DNA of 64,000 nucleotides, taken from NCBI RefSeq assembly GCF_949628215.1, contig NC_134276.1, forward strand, positions 113,374,756 through 113,438,755, read 5' to 3'. Made by a program: the position numbers and the translations under genes. The stretch is from Phalacrocorax aristotelis (lineage: Eukaryota > Chordata > Aves > Suliformes > Phalacrocoracidae). The number at the start of each line of letters is the position of its first letter. Position 1 is the stretch's first letter. Under the pieces are notes generated by a model. The model had not been told where the DNA came from, made no database searches, and saw only the letters and a program-made list of their open reading frames with translations. Positions 14,301 to 25,938 of the stretch are shown one piece after another.

Positions 14301-17300
14301 AAGAGGACTGTGTGTTCCTTAAACAGGTCTGTTTATTATTTGCAACTGGGTAATAAGTTAGTAAGTTCCACACTCAGTGATTTCTAAAAGGGTTTTTCAC
14401 TGATTTGGGATTTGGACTGAGCTTTCTAACTGTAAGCTTCACATTATGTTCACATTATGTTTGGGCTTTGGGACCCATTAGGCACTCTAGGGTGTAGGCT
14501 GAATTTTTTATTTCACTTGTTTGTGTATATGATCTGCAAAGTAATCTTGTGTTTCTGTTTAACCAATTGTGGTATTACGGTCTGGAGAAGGAAAATTAAG
14601 TATGCATTTAATAATAGTTAGTCAGGGACAATAATTTAAAAGGACCAGAAGTGCTGTAATATATTTTTGTATCTTTGTGGTATTTCTGATGCACCATAAC
14701 ACAGGTGCACTAGTTGTCCTTGTTTATACTCAGCTCAACATTGTCACATTTCTTAAGTAGACAAAATCAGATGAAATTTTTAACTGTTAGGGTTATACTA
14801 TCAATTCACATTTTTATTCCTACCTTCCTTATGAATTAATTAAAGCAATAGGAAATCCAGTTACCCCTTTGCCTGCTTTCCAAGTAAACAATGCACGAGA
14901 AAGTAAACATTGCATGTAAATATATTTCTGTGCATCTGTGAACATGCATAGAGATCTTCTCCTTAGAGTATCTCTCACACCAGTGTAACAGAAATTTGAC
15001 AGAGTGGGAATGTCAGAAAGATAGTATTTTTTCTAAGTTCCAGAAAAATGAACAGATGGAGAAGGGTAAGAGGGTGTATCTTTACCCTTAGTGAAAGAAA
15101 AGTTCATCTCCAGGCTTGCTTTCTTATGGGAAAGAACCCACAAGAGCACGACCTTGAATCCATAGGAAATCAGTCCTCACATATTTTCATGCTCCTGCAA
15201 TTATTTCCTTTTTAATAAAGTAGTGTAACCCAATGTGAGAGGATAATTATTTCTCGAGCTATAATGCTACTGAATTTAATATTTCTCTTCTTTCCTAAAA
15301 TTGTGTTGTATAAATCAAACAAATTTCCATTACGGCATCTGTATACAATATTTAAAGAGTACTTACAAGTAACATAGAAAAAGAAATACACATATTTCTT
15401 GATCTTTCAGATGATGAGAAATCATTTGAGAATATTCAATAATAGTCTGCATAAACAAACATTTCTTAGTCAGCAGCACTGTTATAGTAATAATGTCTGA
15501 AGCATCATTCTTTTAACTGGAAACTAGAAAAACAAATCAGGATAGGGGTGATTGACAATTTCAGTTCTGCCATATGTACAGCTGGGACAGAAAGGGTGAT
15601 GATGCTCATGCTGACTAGAATATTTGATTCTTCAGTCTCTGTTTCATCAAACGGCATTACTACCTTTGCTTTCTTATGGTCCACTGCTTTTTATCTGATT
15701 CAATTCCTTCCTCTGACATTGGTAACAGATACTAGGCATACCATTACTAGCGTTTTTACTATGGATGTAATACTTGCTCTCTCTTTTGACTTTCAAAATT
15801 GTGTGTCTGCAAGAAATATAACCCTGCTAAATTTCAGGTCTTACTGGAATAAAAAAGCCAGTGATTGCAATTATTTTGGATGAAAACATATTTTCAGTCT
15901 TTCTCAGGCTTCATATTGCCAAAATGGATTTAAGTGAAATTATTGCCTGTTCATTTTACACCAAAGTTTTCTATTTTTGAATGTCCATGCTTTTCACATA
16001 ATTTTTTTTAAAAAAATTGGTTCTGAAATTATGCCTTTGGAGTTCAACATCAACTGTTCAAGCTCTAAGAGTAGTCTTACATCCTGCTTCCAACCCAGGG
16101 GTTGGATTAGTAGACCAGATACTCAGATTACGAGATCAGCATAGTTTCATTGACTTCAATAATCCCACTGTAAAGAATAATTTGAACTGAATGATTTGAT
16201 TCAACAATTTTTACAGAATAGAGTCAGTTTCTCACGGAGGGAAGTTCAGAGTGACTTATTTGCTTTAGAGAAAAAAGATTTCTGGGACTCTTATTCAGCC
16301 AGATTTTTAACTCAGGGTGACTGCTGATGATCACAGCCATCCAAGCTGTCGCAGATGTTGTGTTAAGAAAGCTATTGACCATCAGTGGGTAGTAAAATTT
16401 TTCTGCTCTCACTTTATTGCTGCCCCCATTAAACCATCCTCTCAGGTCCTATATTTGTGTAACTGGTTCTGTCCCCTATGGTCTGGAGTCATTAGCCCAT
16501 TCCTCAATAGTGGACTATATAATGCTTTCTTAATTAACCCTGTGGATCTTGTTGCCCCAAATAACATTTAAATGGGAATTTGTAGCTGTAATATCTTGAT
16601 ATAGATTTCCACTGGAAGTGCTTGAATGGAATACATAATTTCAGGGAGAAATCCTAAAAACCCAGAAGACACTTTTGAGATAATTACAACATTGCTTGTC
16701 ATTTCAAAACAGAAGGCCTGGATTTATCGTCAAGACAGTATTCCTCTTTTGAATGACATCCTTATTCAGCTGCAAGTAATTGAGTTTCTGCTAATACAAA
16801 TAAACTGAAAAGAGTAATGCAGTGTTTATCAAAACATTATCACATATCTTACATACCCTAAAATATTACTTTGCAAAAACCTCATCAGAGTTAATACTAG
16901 CTCCTTAACTCACAATTCTACCCCAACCAGTATGTTTAACTGGCCAGTACTTATTGCTTCTTGAATTAGAAATTAATTTATGGGATATTTCATTTCCATG
17001 CCTTCTGAACCATTTGTCTCTTTCTACGCGTATCTTCAGCTTTGGTCCCAGCTATTTGATCATAAAATGAATCACTTTTTTGTTGAGCGTGTCAAGCGTG
17101 TTCAGCATTAGATAAGTCTACCAGTGTGGATTTATTTGTGTCTTCTACCTTCATTTCAATAAAAACATCAGTAGTTTTAGTGCTTTGGATCAATTATTTT
17201 TTTGTTGTTGTTGTTGAGTTTTGACATTTTTCTGTGTCCTGCAGCTATCCTTTCTCTCCTCAATAGAAGTGCTGTTCCTCAGGCTGAGACTTGCTGGGGA

Positions 17301-19634
17301 TCCATCCTTGTGGATCTTCTCTTCTAAATGAAAGTCTAGATCACAGATCACAGAAGAAATAGTGAACCACTTTGTGCAGACAAGATTTTAATAATTATGG
17401 ATAGCACAGGAGATATCCTAACCATTTGCTTTGTCATTTTATTTGTATCTCTTTTGCACCCCCAAAGTAGTCTAGCTTCAATGAAGGTTTTGCATTTACT
17501 GAAAACTGCCAAATGTTGTGTTTACAGTCATGGAAACTAATAATGAAAACTATCACATTAAAAGACAAAGTGCCACAGAAGTACAAACTGTAAGCCTGTA
17601 TGTGCAGGGTAATGAGGCATAGTAGAAAAAAGTTGTGTTTGAACTACCAATGAATGTGGCTAATACAGCCTATAACAGCAGAAGGTCCAGAAATGATTGA
17701 TCAGGTATGCATATTTTGGGTCTCAGGCACACAGATGGCAACGCTCTATATAACCCTATCTGTAGGGATAGTTAACTTCTACTTAAATGCCATTAATTTC
17801 TCTGGAACAGTGGTTCCCTGACAACACTTTTCTATATATTTCATCCACAGCACCATGATCCTTCTACATCATGCACAAGTTACTGCTAAAATTACCAGTA
17901 ACTTAAAACTCCAGAAATTAGTGTCTGTTCGGCAGAGCCTCCCAGGAGTCAAATCACACAAACACTTACTCGTGAAGCTGGCTTACTGGGGAAGCATATG
18001 TGTTTATTTGAATAGGAAAAAAGAGAAGATAGGTGAAATTTTTTAAAGAATAGAAGCTGAATAGAATGTAAAGTTGATAGATTAAGATTTTCTTAAATCT
18101 AAAACAGGGATGACTCTTTAAAAGTACTAATTTAGTAGTTAACATGAAAAGTTAATCTGCTTCCCATTTTCTGAAAGAATTATTACATGCTGTTTCATTT
18201 ACAGATACATTATGATTGTATATGTTGATCAAATGAGACCTTCAAATGAAAAATAATTAATTACAGAGTATTCGCCCTTTTTCCTGGACTGGGCAAACCA
18301 TCTGATTTGTACATAAATTTTTGACTGTAATTATGGAGAGTTTTCCAATTGATAACTAATTGTTCAATATGCCTCATTATTTTTATTTGAGAAAATCTGC
18401 TAATGAGAAATATGAACCAAATGTTTGTTGCTACTGTCTCTTGAATAAATGAGATACTGAACAAAATTTTTGGCTTATACTTATTGGTATAGATGCCCTA
18501 TGAAGGTGTCTCTTACAGATTGGAGAGCTTTGCTTATTCTCTGGCTTTGACAAGGCACACTTGTATCTTTTCAGGAGTAAGGAAATGATTCCTTTCTTAA
18601 GTAAGGACAAAAAACCAGAAATTTAGAAACTTTTGACAGAGGCATATTATAGAGCAGATGACCACAGTGATTTACTTAAAGGACCAGAAAGAAGTTATGC
18701 AATCTTTCATTTTTTTAAGAAGTGTTTCTTAAAACTCACTGAGATTTTTAGCTAAACTGCAATCGAGTTTTTTGATTGCTTATCTCAGTTAATAAAAAAA
18801 TGTGCCCCTTGTGTGTCCTTTCTATCACCTTTAGCCTCCAGCTTTTCTCAAAAACACTGAGAGAAAGATTGAGCACCTTGCCACTACTTATTATCTGTCT
18901 TAGCTATTATGTGCTAGAAGCCAAAGTTATTATCATTCATATTTTTTTCCCATTAAAATGGCAAATGGTGAGGATCAAGGCAACAGCATGGACCTCTTCT
19001 CTGTGTGCTCTGTCTACAATTTCTAAAACTGCAATGAATTTACACATTGAACACACATGCCGAGCAAGAGATTAATGTTCTCACTGGAGGTGATAGGGCT
19101 CTGTAAAACCTGAGTTTCTTTTTTATTAGCCCAACCTGTTATCATGGAATGTACACTTGCTGTACTACATTTCTGACTGTCCTTGAGAAAATGGATGGAT
19201 AACTTATAACCATAATTATGCCCACTCACTGGTCTAATGAAGAGAATTAGAGAATGTGTAAACAATAGCTGTGCAGGGGGAGAGTATGCATAACTGGCAA
19301 CTATTAATCTAATAGTGAGAGATGGAGACGGGTGAGAATGATTAACATAGGCCACGCAGAATGATCGTTTGTGATAAGGATGGCTGAGAAGACGTTGACA
19401 TTACTTAGCCTTCCCCACTGGCAAAGAGAGTATGAATAGAAATAAAGTTAAACCCAGGGTGGAGCAGCAGGGGTAGTGTTGCAGGCTTTCAGCACCCACA
19501 TTCTTCTTTCTGTAGAAAAATTGCACAAGTTTTTCTTTCCATGTTTTTAGTATCTTAAAAAGTGCTGAAAGGTGATACAGAAGAGCAAACATTTTCCACT
19601 GTCTCTCTCATACAGCGTTTCATTGTCCAAATTG
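11346..19634. other. AT-rich non-coding DNA, no gene recognised
   Basis: An A17 run lies at 13420-13436. GC is higher at about 14090-14300, without a recognisable gene. Open frames at 13657-13968 and 15548-15883 have no known domains. A short (GTT) run lies at about 17203-17216. I see no identifiable mobile element, although very old repeats could be missed. Confidence 0.45.
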
Positions 19635-20408
19635 TCATTTTCTAGGACAGTCAAGTGCATTTTGAGTTGAGGCAGAGGGTTGGGTTCTCATTTGTATCTT
19701 CTGTCCTCTGAGTGGTCCTTTCCTTGTTGCGGGCAGGGTGGTGACTGCAGGATGATGGAGAGTGATTATTAAAAAGAAAAAGAGAGAAGAGGTAGAGAGT
19801 TCATGGAAAGGAAGAAAATAGTAGTTTATTGGAAGTGAGAACAGAAAAGCCTGTAGGGTTTGTGAAAGGAAGGTGAGAGAAGAATAACAGAGGATGATTG
19901 GGACAAGGATGACCTCACAATTATAGGGTGAGGAATTAAAAAAAGTGTATTGGAGATTTTTCAGTTGTGAGGATGAAGTCCCCTGGTGGGGGAAGAAAGG
20001 ATGGAGCAATAGGAAGTAGAAGGGCAGGCGAATCTGGCAAGAGATTATGATGTGGAGACAGGGGATTGTAAAAAGTGGAGCTAGACCAGGTGAAACTGAG
20101 ATACCCTTGCTGCAATATTGAGAGAAACTCCTTGATGTAGATATCTGAGACTTTAGGAGACTACAGCCAGCTGATTGAGAAAGGGCATTAGAAACATCTG
20201 GGAAATGAGGGACTAAAAAAAGATCAGACAGAAAAAAGTAGAGCTTGAAATGAGGGTGGGTGGACTGATATAATACAAGGCTAAATAAGCAGAATATGCG
20301 TACACTGTAGGACACTTTCCTCCAGCACCTGACCTCCGGCAACCAAGACTTGTAAGTATATTCTTCTCCAGTCAGCAAGGAACCAGAAAACAGCTTCACC
20401 ATGCACAC
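19635..20408 (-). other. 257-codon open frame over a purine-rich block, probably not a gene
   Basis: The plus strand is strongly purine-rich from about 19750 to 20260 (many GAGA, GGAAG and AGAAAA words). Its complement is therefore rich in C and T, and stop codons, which all need purines, are rare there. This alone can explain the longest open frame in the window. The conceptual product is rich in Ser, Leu, Phe and Pro, has hydrophobic patches but no motif I recognise. No promoter or convincing splice sites were seen. A lineage-specific gene or a transcript with a pyrimidine-rich body cannot be excluded. Confidence 0.25.
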
Positions 20409-22254
20409 CCTCCCTAATCACCAGTACAGGTTCATCTTGTGTGCAGAGGTAGGGAACCTCAGGGAAAAATATTACACGGTAACCACCTAATTAAAAGTTG
20501 CCTCCTAAGGATCACACAAATGAGTTAATGCAAGTTTGCACTGGAAAACTGAAATCTAGTATTTTCTCAATTCTGAATTTGATTTTCCTGTACTTAAACC
20601 TGGAAGGTGTTTTTATGCATGTCTATACACAGCTGCTATTGAGAAGGTATGCAGACCACCCAAATTAGAGGAAGGGACTCCAAGCAAATAAACTCTAGCT
20701 ATCTGACCATCTTGTGTGAAAATCCTTAGTTCCCCTTACTAGTTGCTGTGCAGATTAGAGGGTCATTCTACTAAAAGTGTGCTCCAAAGACAGGGTTGTT
20801 AACATTAAACTTTAAATTTAGTTTGTGTTGCTACAAGCTTCCTAAGTACAGCTAGCAGAAAACTTGAAAAAGATAACAGAGAAGGAAGCATTGGGAAAGC
20901 ATAATCTTAATCACCAAAATCTCACTCTCAGTTTGTATTTCTTGAAAGGATGGTCTCAGAATTGCATCCATGTGATTTAAAAGAAATACCAATAGAAGCT
21001 ATGAAATGGTCCTGTACTTTCCCAATCACATACTGATCCTTCTTCTGCTTCCAGAAAATACAAAGAAAATATTTCCATTGGATTCATGTGGATAGAACTA
21101 GAGGAAAGTACCACACTTCAAAACATATGTTCTGAGGAAAGCATCTTATGAAAAAAAGAAGCCAATTATCCTTTCTGTGGAAAAAAACCTCAAAAACCAA
21201 ACAGGCCAAAACCCCACTCAGAGACAAAACTAGGAAAATATAAAAAAAAGGACCACCTGAATTTCCGTGAAAGCTAATACTTACCTAATTCAAGTTGATT
21301 CAGGGACATTCCATCTCTTTTGTGCATGCTCCAAATGCATTCTGCCTTCCCATGTGCTCCAGAGACAGAAAGCTTCCAAAATCTGTCAGCGGAATGAAGT
21401 TTCTCCTCCTTTTCTCTGCTGTAGTTGGGATTGCTTGAATCATATTCAAGTCCTCAGCTTTTATTATAGAAATTTTCTTCATTTTATTGAAGCATCATGT
21501 CTTATTTAAAGAATATATATTTACTAACGAAACACAGGCTGTGTCTATCTGCTTAGACAGTGGAATTAAGAACAAGACTGTAGGCATACTTTTCCTTTCC
21601 CATAACAACCTACCATCAGATTAATATTTGAATGCCCATGGGCTCAAAAACATGAAATTTTTTTTTTTTTTTTTTACACAGGGATGGAAATCAAAGGAAA
21701 AAAGGCCTTGCTAGCATTTTTCCCCCTTTCAAAGTCATAATTTGTAGGCTTCTTACCACTGAAATCCTTCTCTCTTATATTTGTTATTCTCAGCTAGATT
21801 ATTTCAATGATCATTGAGAATAGCTGGAAACTAGTTTGAAAACTGAAGCATTAGGCAAAGGGTGATCTTTTAAATAAAATTTTCTAAAAAACCCCACAAT
21901 ACTAAACTCCTGAAATACCATTTTAAAATTAAAAATGTTTCGGAATATTCTAAAAAAAAATCATATGCATATAGATATAAATAAATGATCAGTATATGGT
22001 AAGTATCTGACCTCTAACTACTGACCAATCTTCATCTTCCGGTTTCTATTAACACATTAGTGATTCCCCTCCCATGTAGCATAAGCCAATATGTGCATCC
22101 TTCATTACATCAATTTGAAATCATTCCAACTAGTTTGAAAGACTGTGAACCTCCAGCCACACATGGATTGTTTCAGTGTTCATGATAGTGGAGAGCTCTG
22201 CAGCTGTTAACCCACAGTTAACCTGTAGGTCAGCAGGTACTAGTAAAGGACTGT
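20409..22254. other. AT-rich non-coding DNA, no gene recognised
   Basis: A T18 run lies at 21658-21675. On the minus strand a 60-codon frame (21300-21482) is followed about 20 bases later by a consensus splice donor (cttgaattag, then gtaagt). It has no recognised domain. No named repeat is seen. Confidence 0.4.
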
Positions 22255-22802
22255 CCCAACCTCTGACTCAGCCCTAGTGAGACCACATTTGGAGTCCTGC
22301 ATCCAGTTTTGAGCTCCCCAGTTTAAGAAGGAACTGCTTGAGCAAGTCCAGCAGAGAGCGACCAAGATGATCAGGGGACTGAAGCATCTCCCTCATGAGG
22401 AAATGTTGGGAGACCTATGTTTGTTCAGCCTGGAGAAGAGAAGACTGAGGGGGGATCTTATCAATGCTTACAAATACCTAAACGGTGTGTGTCAGGAGGA
22501 TGGGGCCAGAGTCTTTTCAGTGGTGCCCAACGACAGGACAAGGGGCAATGGGCACAATTTGGAACACAGGAAGGTCCAGCTAAACATGAAAAAAAATCTT
22601 CTTTATGTTGAAAGTGACAGAGCAGGGGCACAGGTTGCCCAGGGAGGCTGTGGAGTCTCCTTCCTGGAGGCATTCAAAACATGCCTGGACACGTTCCTGT
22701 GCCCCCTGCTCTGGGTGTGCCTGCTCAAGCAGGGGGATTGGACAAGATGATCTCCAGAGGTCCCTTCCAACCCCTACCATTCTGTGATTCTGTGATTCTG
22801 TG
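22255..22802 (+). mobile_element. CR1 LINE, strongly 5'-truncated 3' end
   Basis: This is a second CR1 end of the same type as the copy near 3 kb. It starts in the RT tail (the [12 protein letters not shown] block is readable from the DNA) and keeps blocks such as [26 protein letters not shown] and [15 protein letters not shown] within 22367-22750. A small deletion relative to the first copy lies near 22331. The 3' terminus is well preserved: three ATTCTGTG units at 22779-22786, 22787-22794 and 22795-22802, the hallmark of CR1 insertion. No catalytic part is left. The next CR1 starts only about 115 bases downstream. Confidence 0.93.
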
Positions 22803-23786
22803 ACACTGCTGGATCTGTCATGATCCTTACTACTTTGAAGCAAGCAGGAGAACTTTTTCTTGGCTAAATGAAGTAATGAAAAGAAAATTATGCCTACAAT
22901 ACTTCCATCAGGATCAGTTGCTGAGGTAAGCAGCTCTGATGCCAGCAGGATCTGCAGCAGACTGCTCTAGTGCAGTCCACAGCAGGGTTTCCTGAACTAG
23001 GAGAACCTCAGGGGGAGCCAAGAGAGCCACCAGAAGCCTGCAGCTTGAATCACAGCTGCTGACGAGACCTGGCTGGGGCCAGAAGCAAGGGTTGCCAAGC
23101 CCCTCTACACATATAACAAAGGCTTTGGGGAGGGCTAGTGACCAGAAGCGCTACAAACAGGGTAGGCAAACATCAGCATCAGCAAGGGGGCGGCATGGCA
23201 GTTCATGCAGAAGGCATGCAGGAAGGGCACTGAAGCTATGCCAGCTGGACCAGCGCACAATGGTATCCACCTGGCAGAAAACCATGGCATCTCTAAGCTC
23301 TGCACCCACCATGTCTGACACAGCTTCCCAGAGTTCCAATGGGAACATGCTTTGACACATGTGTCTGGCTGCAGGGTGTGCCCTGCTTTTATGCCAGTAT
23401 CAAAGGGCAGCATGAGCACACCTCCGGGAGGTGCACCCAGGTAGATGGACTCCTCTGCCTAGTGACAGAGCTCAGGGAAGAGATGTGTAGTTGAAGTGAC
23501 AGATATAGACTACTGGAATTGCACCCTACCTCCCCTGGGACAGGCCCAACAGGCAGACAGCACGCATGGCATGGAGGATTGCCTGTCCTCTCCCCACCTG
23601 GCTGAACACACTGACTTAAGGGATAGGGGGCAATGGCAACAAGTGCATGCCAGGTACAGGAGACGTCTCTTCTGTGACCACCACCCCTTCCCAGGTGCCC
23701 TTGCGTAATAGGTATGAGCCTCTGCAAGTGGAACTGAACAATAACTATGATGATGGTTCATCTAGCTTGGAGGTGTTGCTGAGGTT

Positions 23787-24170
23787 ATGTCACCCTATGC
23801 CCTGCATCAACACTCCTTCCATAATGAAAAAAAGACAAGTCATTTTATAGGAGATTCTCTTCTGAAGGGAACAGAAACCCCAATATGCAGATTGGACCCA
23901 CTTCTTAGGGAAGTCTGCTGGCCCCCTGGGGCCTGGATTAAAGATGTGAAGAGAAAGCTTCCTACCACGGTACGGCCCTCAGATTATCATCCATTATTGA
24001 TTTTTCAGGTAGGCAGAAATGAAGTGGCAACAAGAAGTCCAAGGGCAATCAAGGGAGACTTCAGGGCCTTGGGACGACTAGTTAAGAGGTCAGGAGCACA
24101 AACAGTGTCCACCTCTATCCTTCCCATTGCAGGGGACAATGAGGGAAGACACTATGAAAACTGTGTATAG
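23787..24170 (+). pseudogene. CR1 ORF1 remnant with GDSL/SGNH esterase block
   Basis: CR1-type ORF1 proteins carry a C-terminal esterase-like domain that is thought to aid RNP or membrane interactions during retrotransposition. Here the frame holds FIGDSLLKG (the GDS nucleophile motif), followed by SDYHPLLIFQVG and IKGDFRALGRLV, all characteristic of the CR1 esterase. The remaining N-terminal half of ORF1 (about 23092-23790) is readable only in pieces and in different frames. The start at 23787 is simply the first start codon in the surviving frame, not a real initiation site. The frame closes at 24168-24170, where the endonuclease coding begins, in keeping with the two-ORF layout of CR1. Confidence 0.75.
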
Positions 24171-24723
24171 TTGCCATCACAGGAACATGGTGGGATGACA
24201 CAAAGCTGTAGTGCTGTAATAGATGGCTATAAACTCTTAAGAAGGGATAGGCAAGGAAGGAGAGGTGGTGGGGTAGCCCAGTATGTTAGGGAGTGTTTTG
24301 ACTGTCTAGAGCTTGATGATGGTGACAGTAGAGTTGAGTGTTTATGGGTAAGAATCTGAGAGAAGACAACAAGACAGATATCATGGTTATAGACAACCCA
24401 ACCCGGATGAAGGGGCAGATGAAATAGTCTATAAGCAACTAGGAGAAATCTCACAATGCTATCCCTTGTTCTCATGGGGGACTTCAATGCACCAAATATC
24501 TGCTGGAAATACAATACAGTAGAGAGGAAACAGCTAGGAGGTTCCTGGAGTTTGTGGAAGGTAACTTCCTGACACAGCTGGTGAGAGGGCCAACTAAGGA
24601 AGGTGACCGGCTGGACCTGTTGTTCATGAGCAGAGAAGGACTTGTGGGTGATATGATGGTTGGAGGCTGCCTTGGGCACAGCGATCATGAAACGAGAGTT
24701 TTCGATTTTCGGAGAGATAAGGA
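24171..24723 (+). pseudogene. CR1 ORF2, APE-like endonuclease remnant
   Basis: In CR1 this domain nicks the target DNA to prime reverse transcription. The reading frame is broken by several stops and frame changes, but the order of signatures is right. GDFNAP-like coding is visible at about 24477-24494, then FLEFVEGNFLTQLVRGPT, LDLLFMSREGLVGD and GHSDHE (about 24676-24693). The SDH triad near the end of AP-endonuclease domains is retained in this last block. The first part of the domain (about 24171-24420) is the most damaged. It lies directly downstream of the ORF1 esterase remnant and upstream of the linker to the RT. Confidence 0.75.
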
Positions 24724-25328
24724 GTGGGGGTCAGCAGAACTGCCACCTTGGAACTCTGGAGGGCAGACTTTGGCCTGTTCAGGGCACTGGTTAGCAGATT
24801 CCCTTGGGAGGCAGCCCTGAAGGGCAAAGGAGTACAGGAAGGCTGGACTTTCTTCAAGCAGGAAGACTTAAAGTTGCAGGAGCAGGCTGACTCCATGTGC
24901 CAAAAGATGAGCTGTCAGGGAAGAAGACTGGCCTGGCTGAACAGAGAGCTTTGGCTAGAACTCAGAAAAAAGAGGAGAGTTTATGACATTTGGAAGAAGG
25001 GGCAGGCAAGTCAGGAGGACTACAAGGATGTCTTGAGGTTATGCAGGGAGAAAACCAGAAGGGCCAAAGCCCAGCTAGAGCTTAATCTGACTGCTACCTT
25101 AAAAGACAATAAAAACTACTTTCATAAATAAGTTAACAACCAAAGGAGGACTAATGAGAATCTTCAGTCTTTAATAGTAAGACTAGCTGTTCTCTGGGTA
25201 CCCAGCCCCCTGAGCTGGAAGAAAAGGACAGGGACCAGAATGAAGCCCCCATCATCCAAGGGGAACTGGCTAGTGACCTGCTACACCACTAAGACACTCA
25301 CAAGTCTATGGGCAGGATGGGATCCACC
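24724..25328 (+). pseudogene. CR1 ORF2, linker between endonuclease and RT
   Basis: The frame 24724-25131 is open for 135 codons. It has the basic, helical composition typical of the linker before the RT in CR1 ORF2, with blocks such as WTFFKQEDLKLQEQA and REKTRRAKAQLELNL. It ends in a stop (25129-25131). The following 200 bases still look CR1-like up to the point where the LTR is inserted at 25334. No catalytic residues are expected in this part. Confidence 0.7.
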
Positions 25329-25333
25329 CAAGG
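25329..25333. repeat. Target site duplication, left copy (caagg)
   Basis: The five bases caagg directly before the LTR are repeated directly after it at 25934-25938. This matches the short duplication made by retroviral integrases. Confidence 0.8.
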
Positions 25334-25933
25334 TGTCATGGTTTAACCCCAGCTGGCAACCGAGCACCACACAGCCGCTCACTCACTCTTCCTGCAGTGG
25401 GACTGGGGAGAGAATCTGAAGAGTAAAAGTGAAAAACTCCTGGGTTGAGATAAAAACAGTTTAATAGATAAAGGAAAAGCCACACACACAATCAAAGTGA
25501 AACAAGGAATTTATTCACTACTTCCCATCGTCAGACAGGTGTTCAGCCATCTCCAGGAAAACAGGGCTCCATCATGCGTAACAGCTACTTTGGGAATGCC
25601 ATAACTCTGAACGTCCCTCCCTTTCTTCTTCTCTCCCCAGCTTTATATGCTGTGCATGATGTATGGTGTGGGATATCCCTTTGGTCAGTTGGGTTCAGCT
25701 GTCCCAGTTGTGTCCCCTCTCAGCTTCTTGTGCACCCTCAGCCTACTCCTTGGCAGGGTGATGCGAGAAGCAGAAGAAGCCTTGACTCTGTGCAGGCACT
25801 GCTCAGCAATAACTCAGCAATAAGTGAGATAATACTCTGTATTATCAACATCGTTTTCAACACAAATCCAAAACATAGCCCCAAACTAGCTACTATAAAG
25901 CAAATTAACTCTATCACAGTCAAATGCAGCACA
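25334..25933 (-). mobile_element. ERVL-type solo LTR inserted in the CR1
   Basis: The 600-bp segment starts TGTCATGG and ends GCAGCACA on the plus strand, so it has TG...CA ends. It interrupts CR1 coding sequence that resumes correctly on the other side. Comparison with the LTR at 31620 shows it lies in reverse orientation: its complement starts with a stretch ending tgatagagttaatt, like the gggatagagttaatt of the other LTR, and shares ccaaagggatatt. On the minus strand a TATA-like gcatataaag (25641-25650) and a variant poly(A) signal ATTAAA (25460-25465) are present. No internal viral sequence is attached, so it is a solo LTR left by recombination between two LTRs. Confidence 0.9.
25641..25650 (-). 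promoter_or_regulatory. TATA box of the solo LTR
   Basis: The minus-strand sequence gcatataaag lies in the middle of the LTR, where the U3 promoter is expected, with the ATTAAA poly(A) signal about 180 bases further on. The corresponding place in the ERVL 5' LTR near 31885 has lost the TATA motif. Confidence 0.5.
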
Positions 25934-25938
25934 CAAGG
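25934..25938. repeat. Target site duplication, right copy (caagg)
   Basis: Second copy of the five-base duplication flanking the LTR. CR1 sequence resumes here. Confidence 0.8.

Noticed and set aside
15548..15883. 111-codon open frame
   Set aside because: No recognisable motif or supporting signals.
24227..24688. 153-codon open frame on the minus strand
   Set aside because: Antisense shadow of the CR1 endonuclease remnant.
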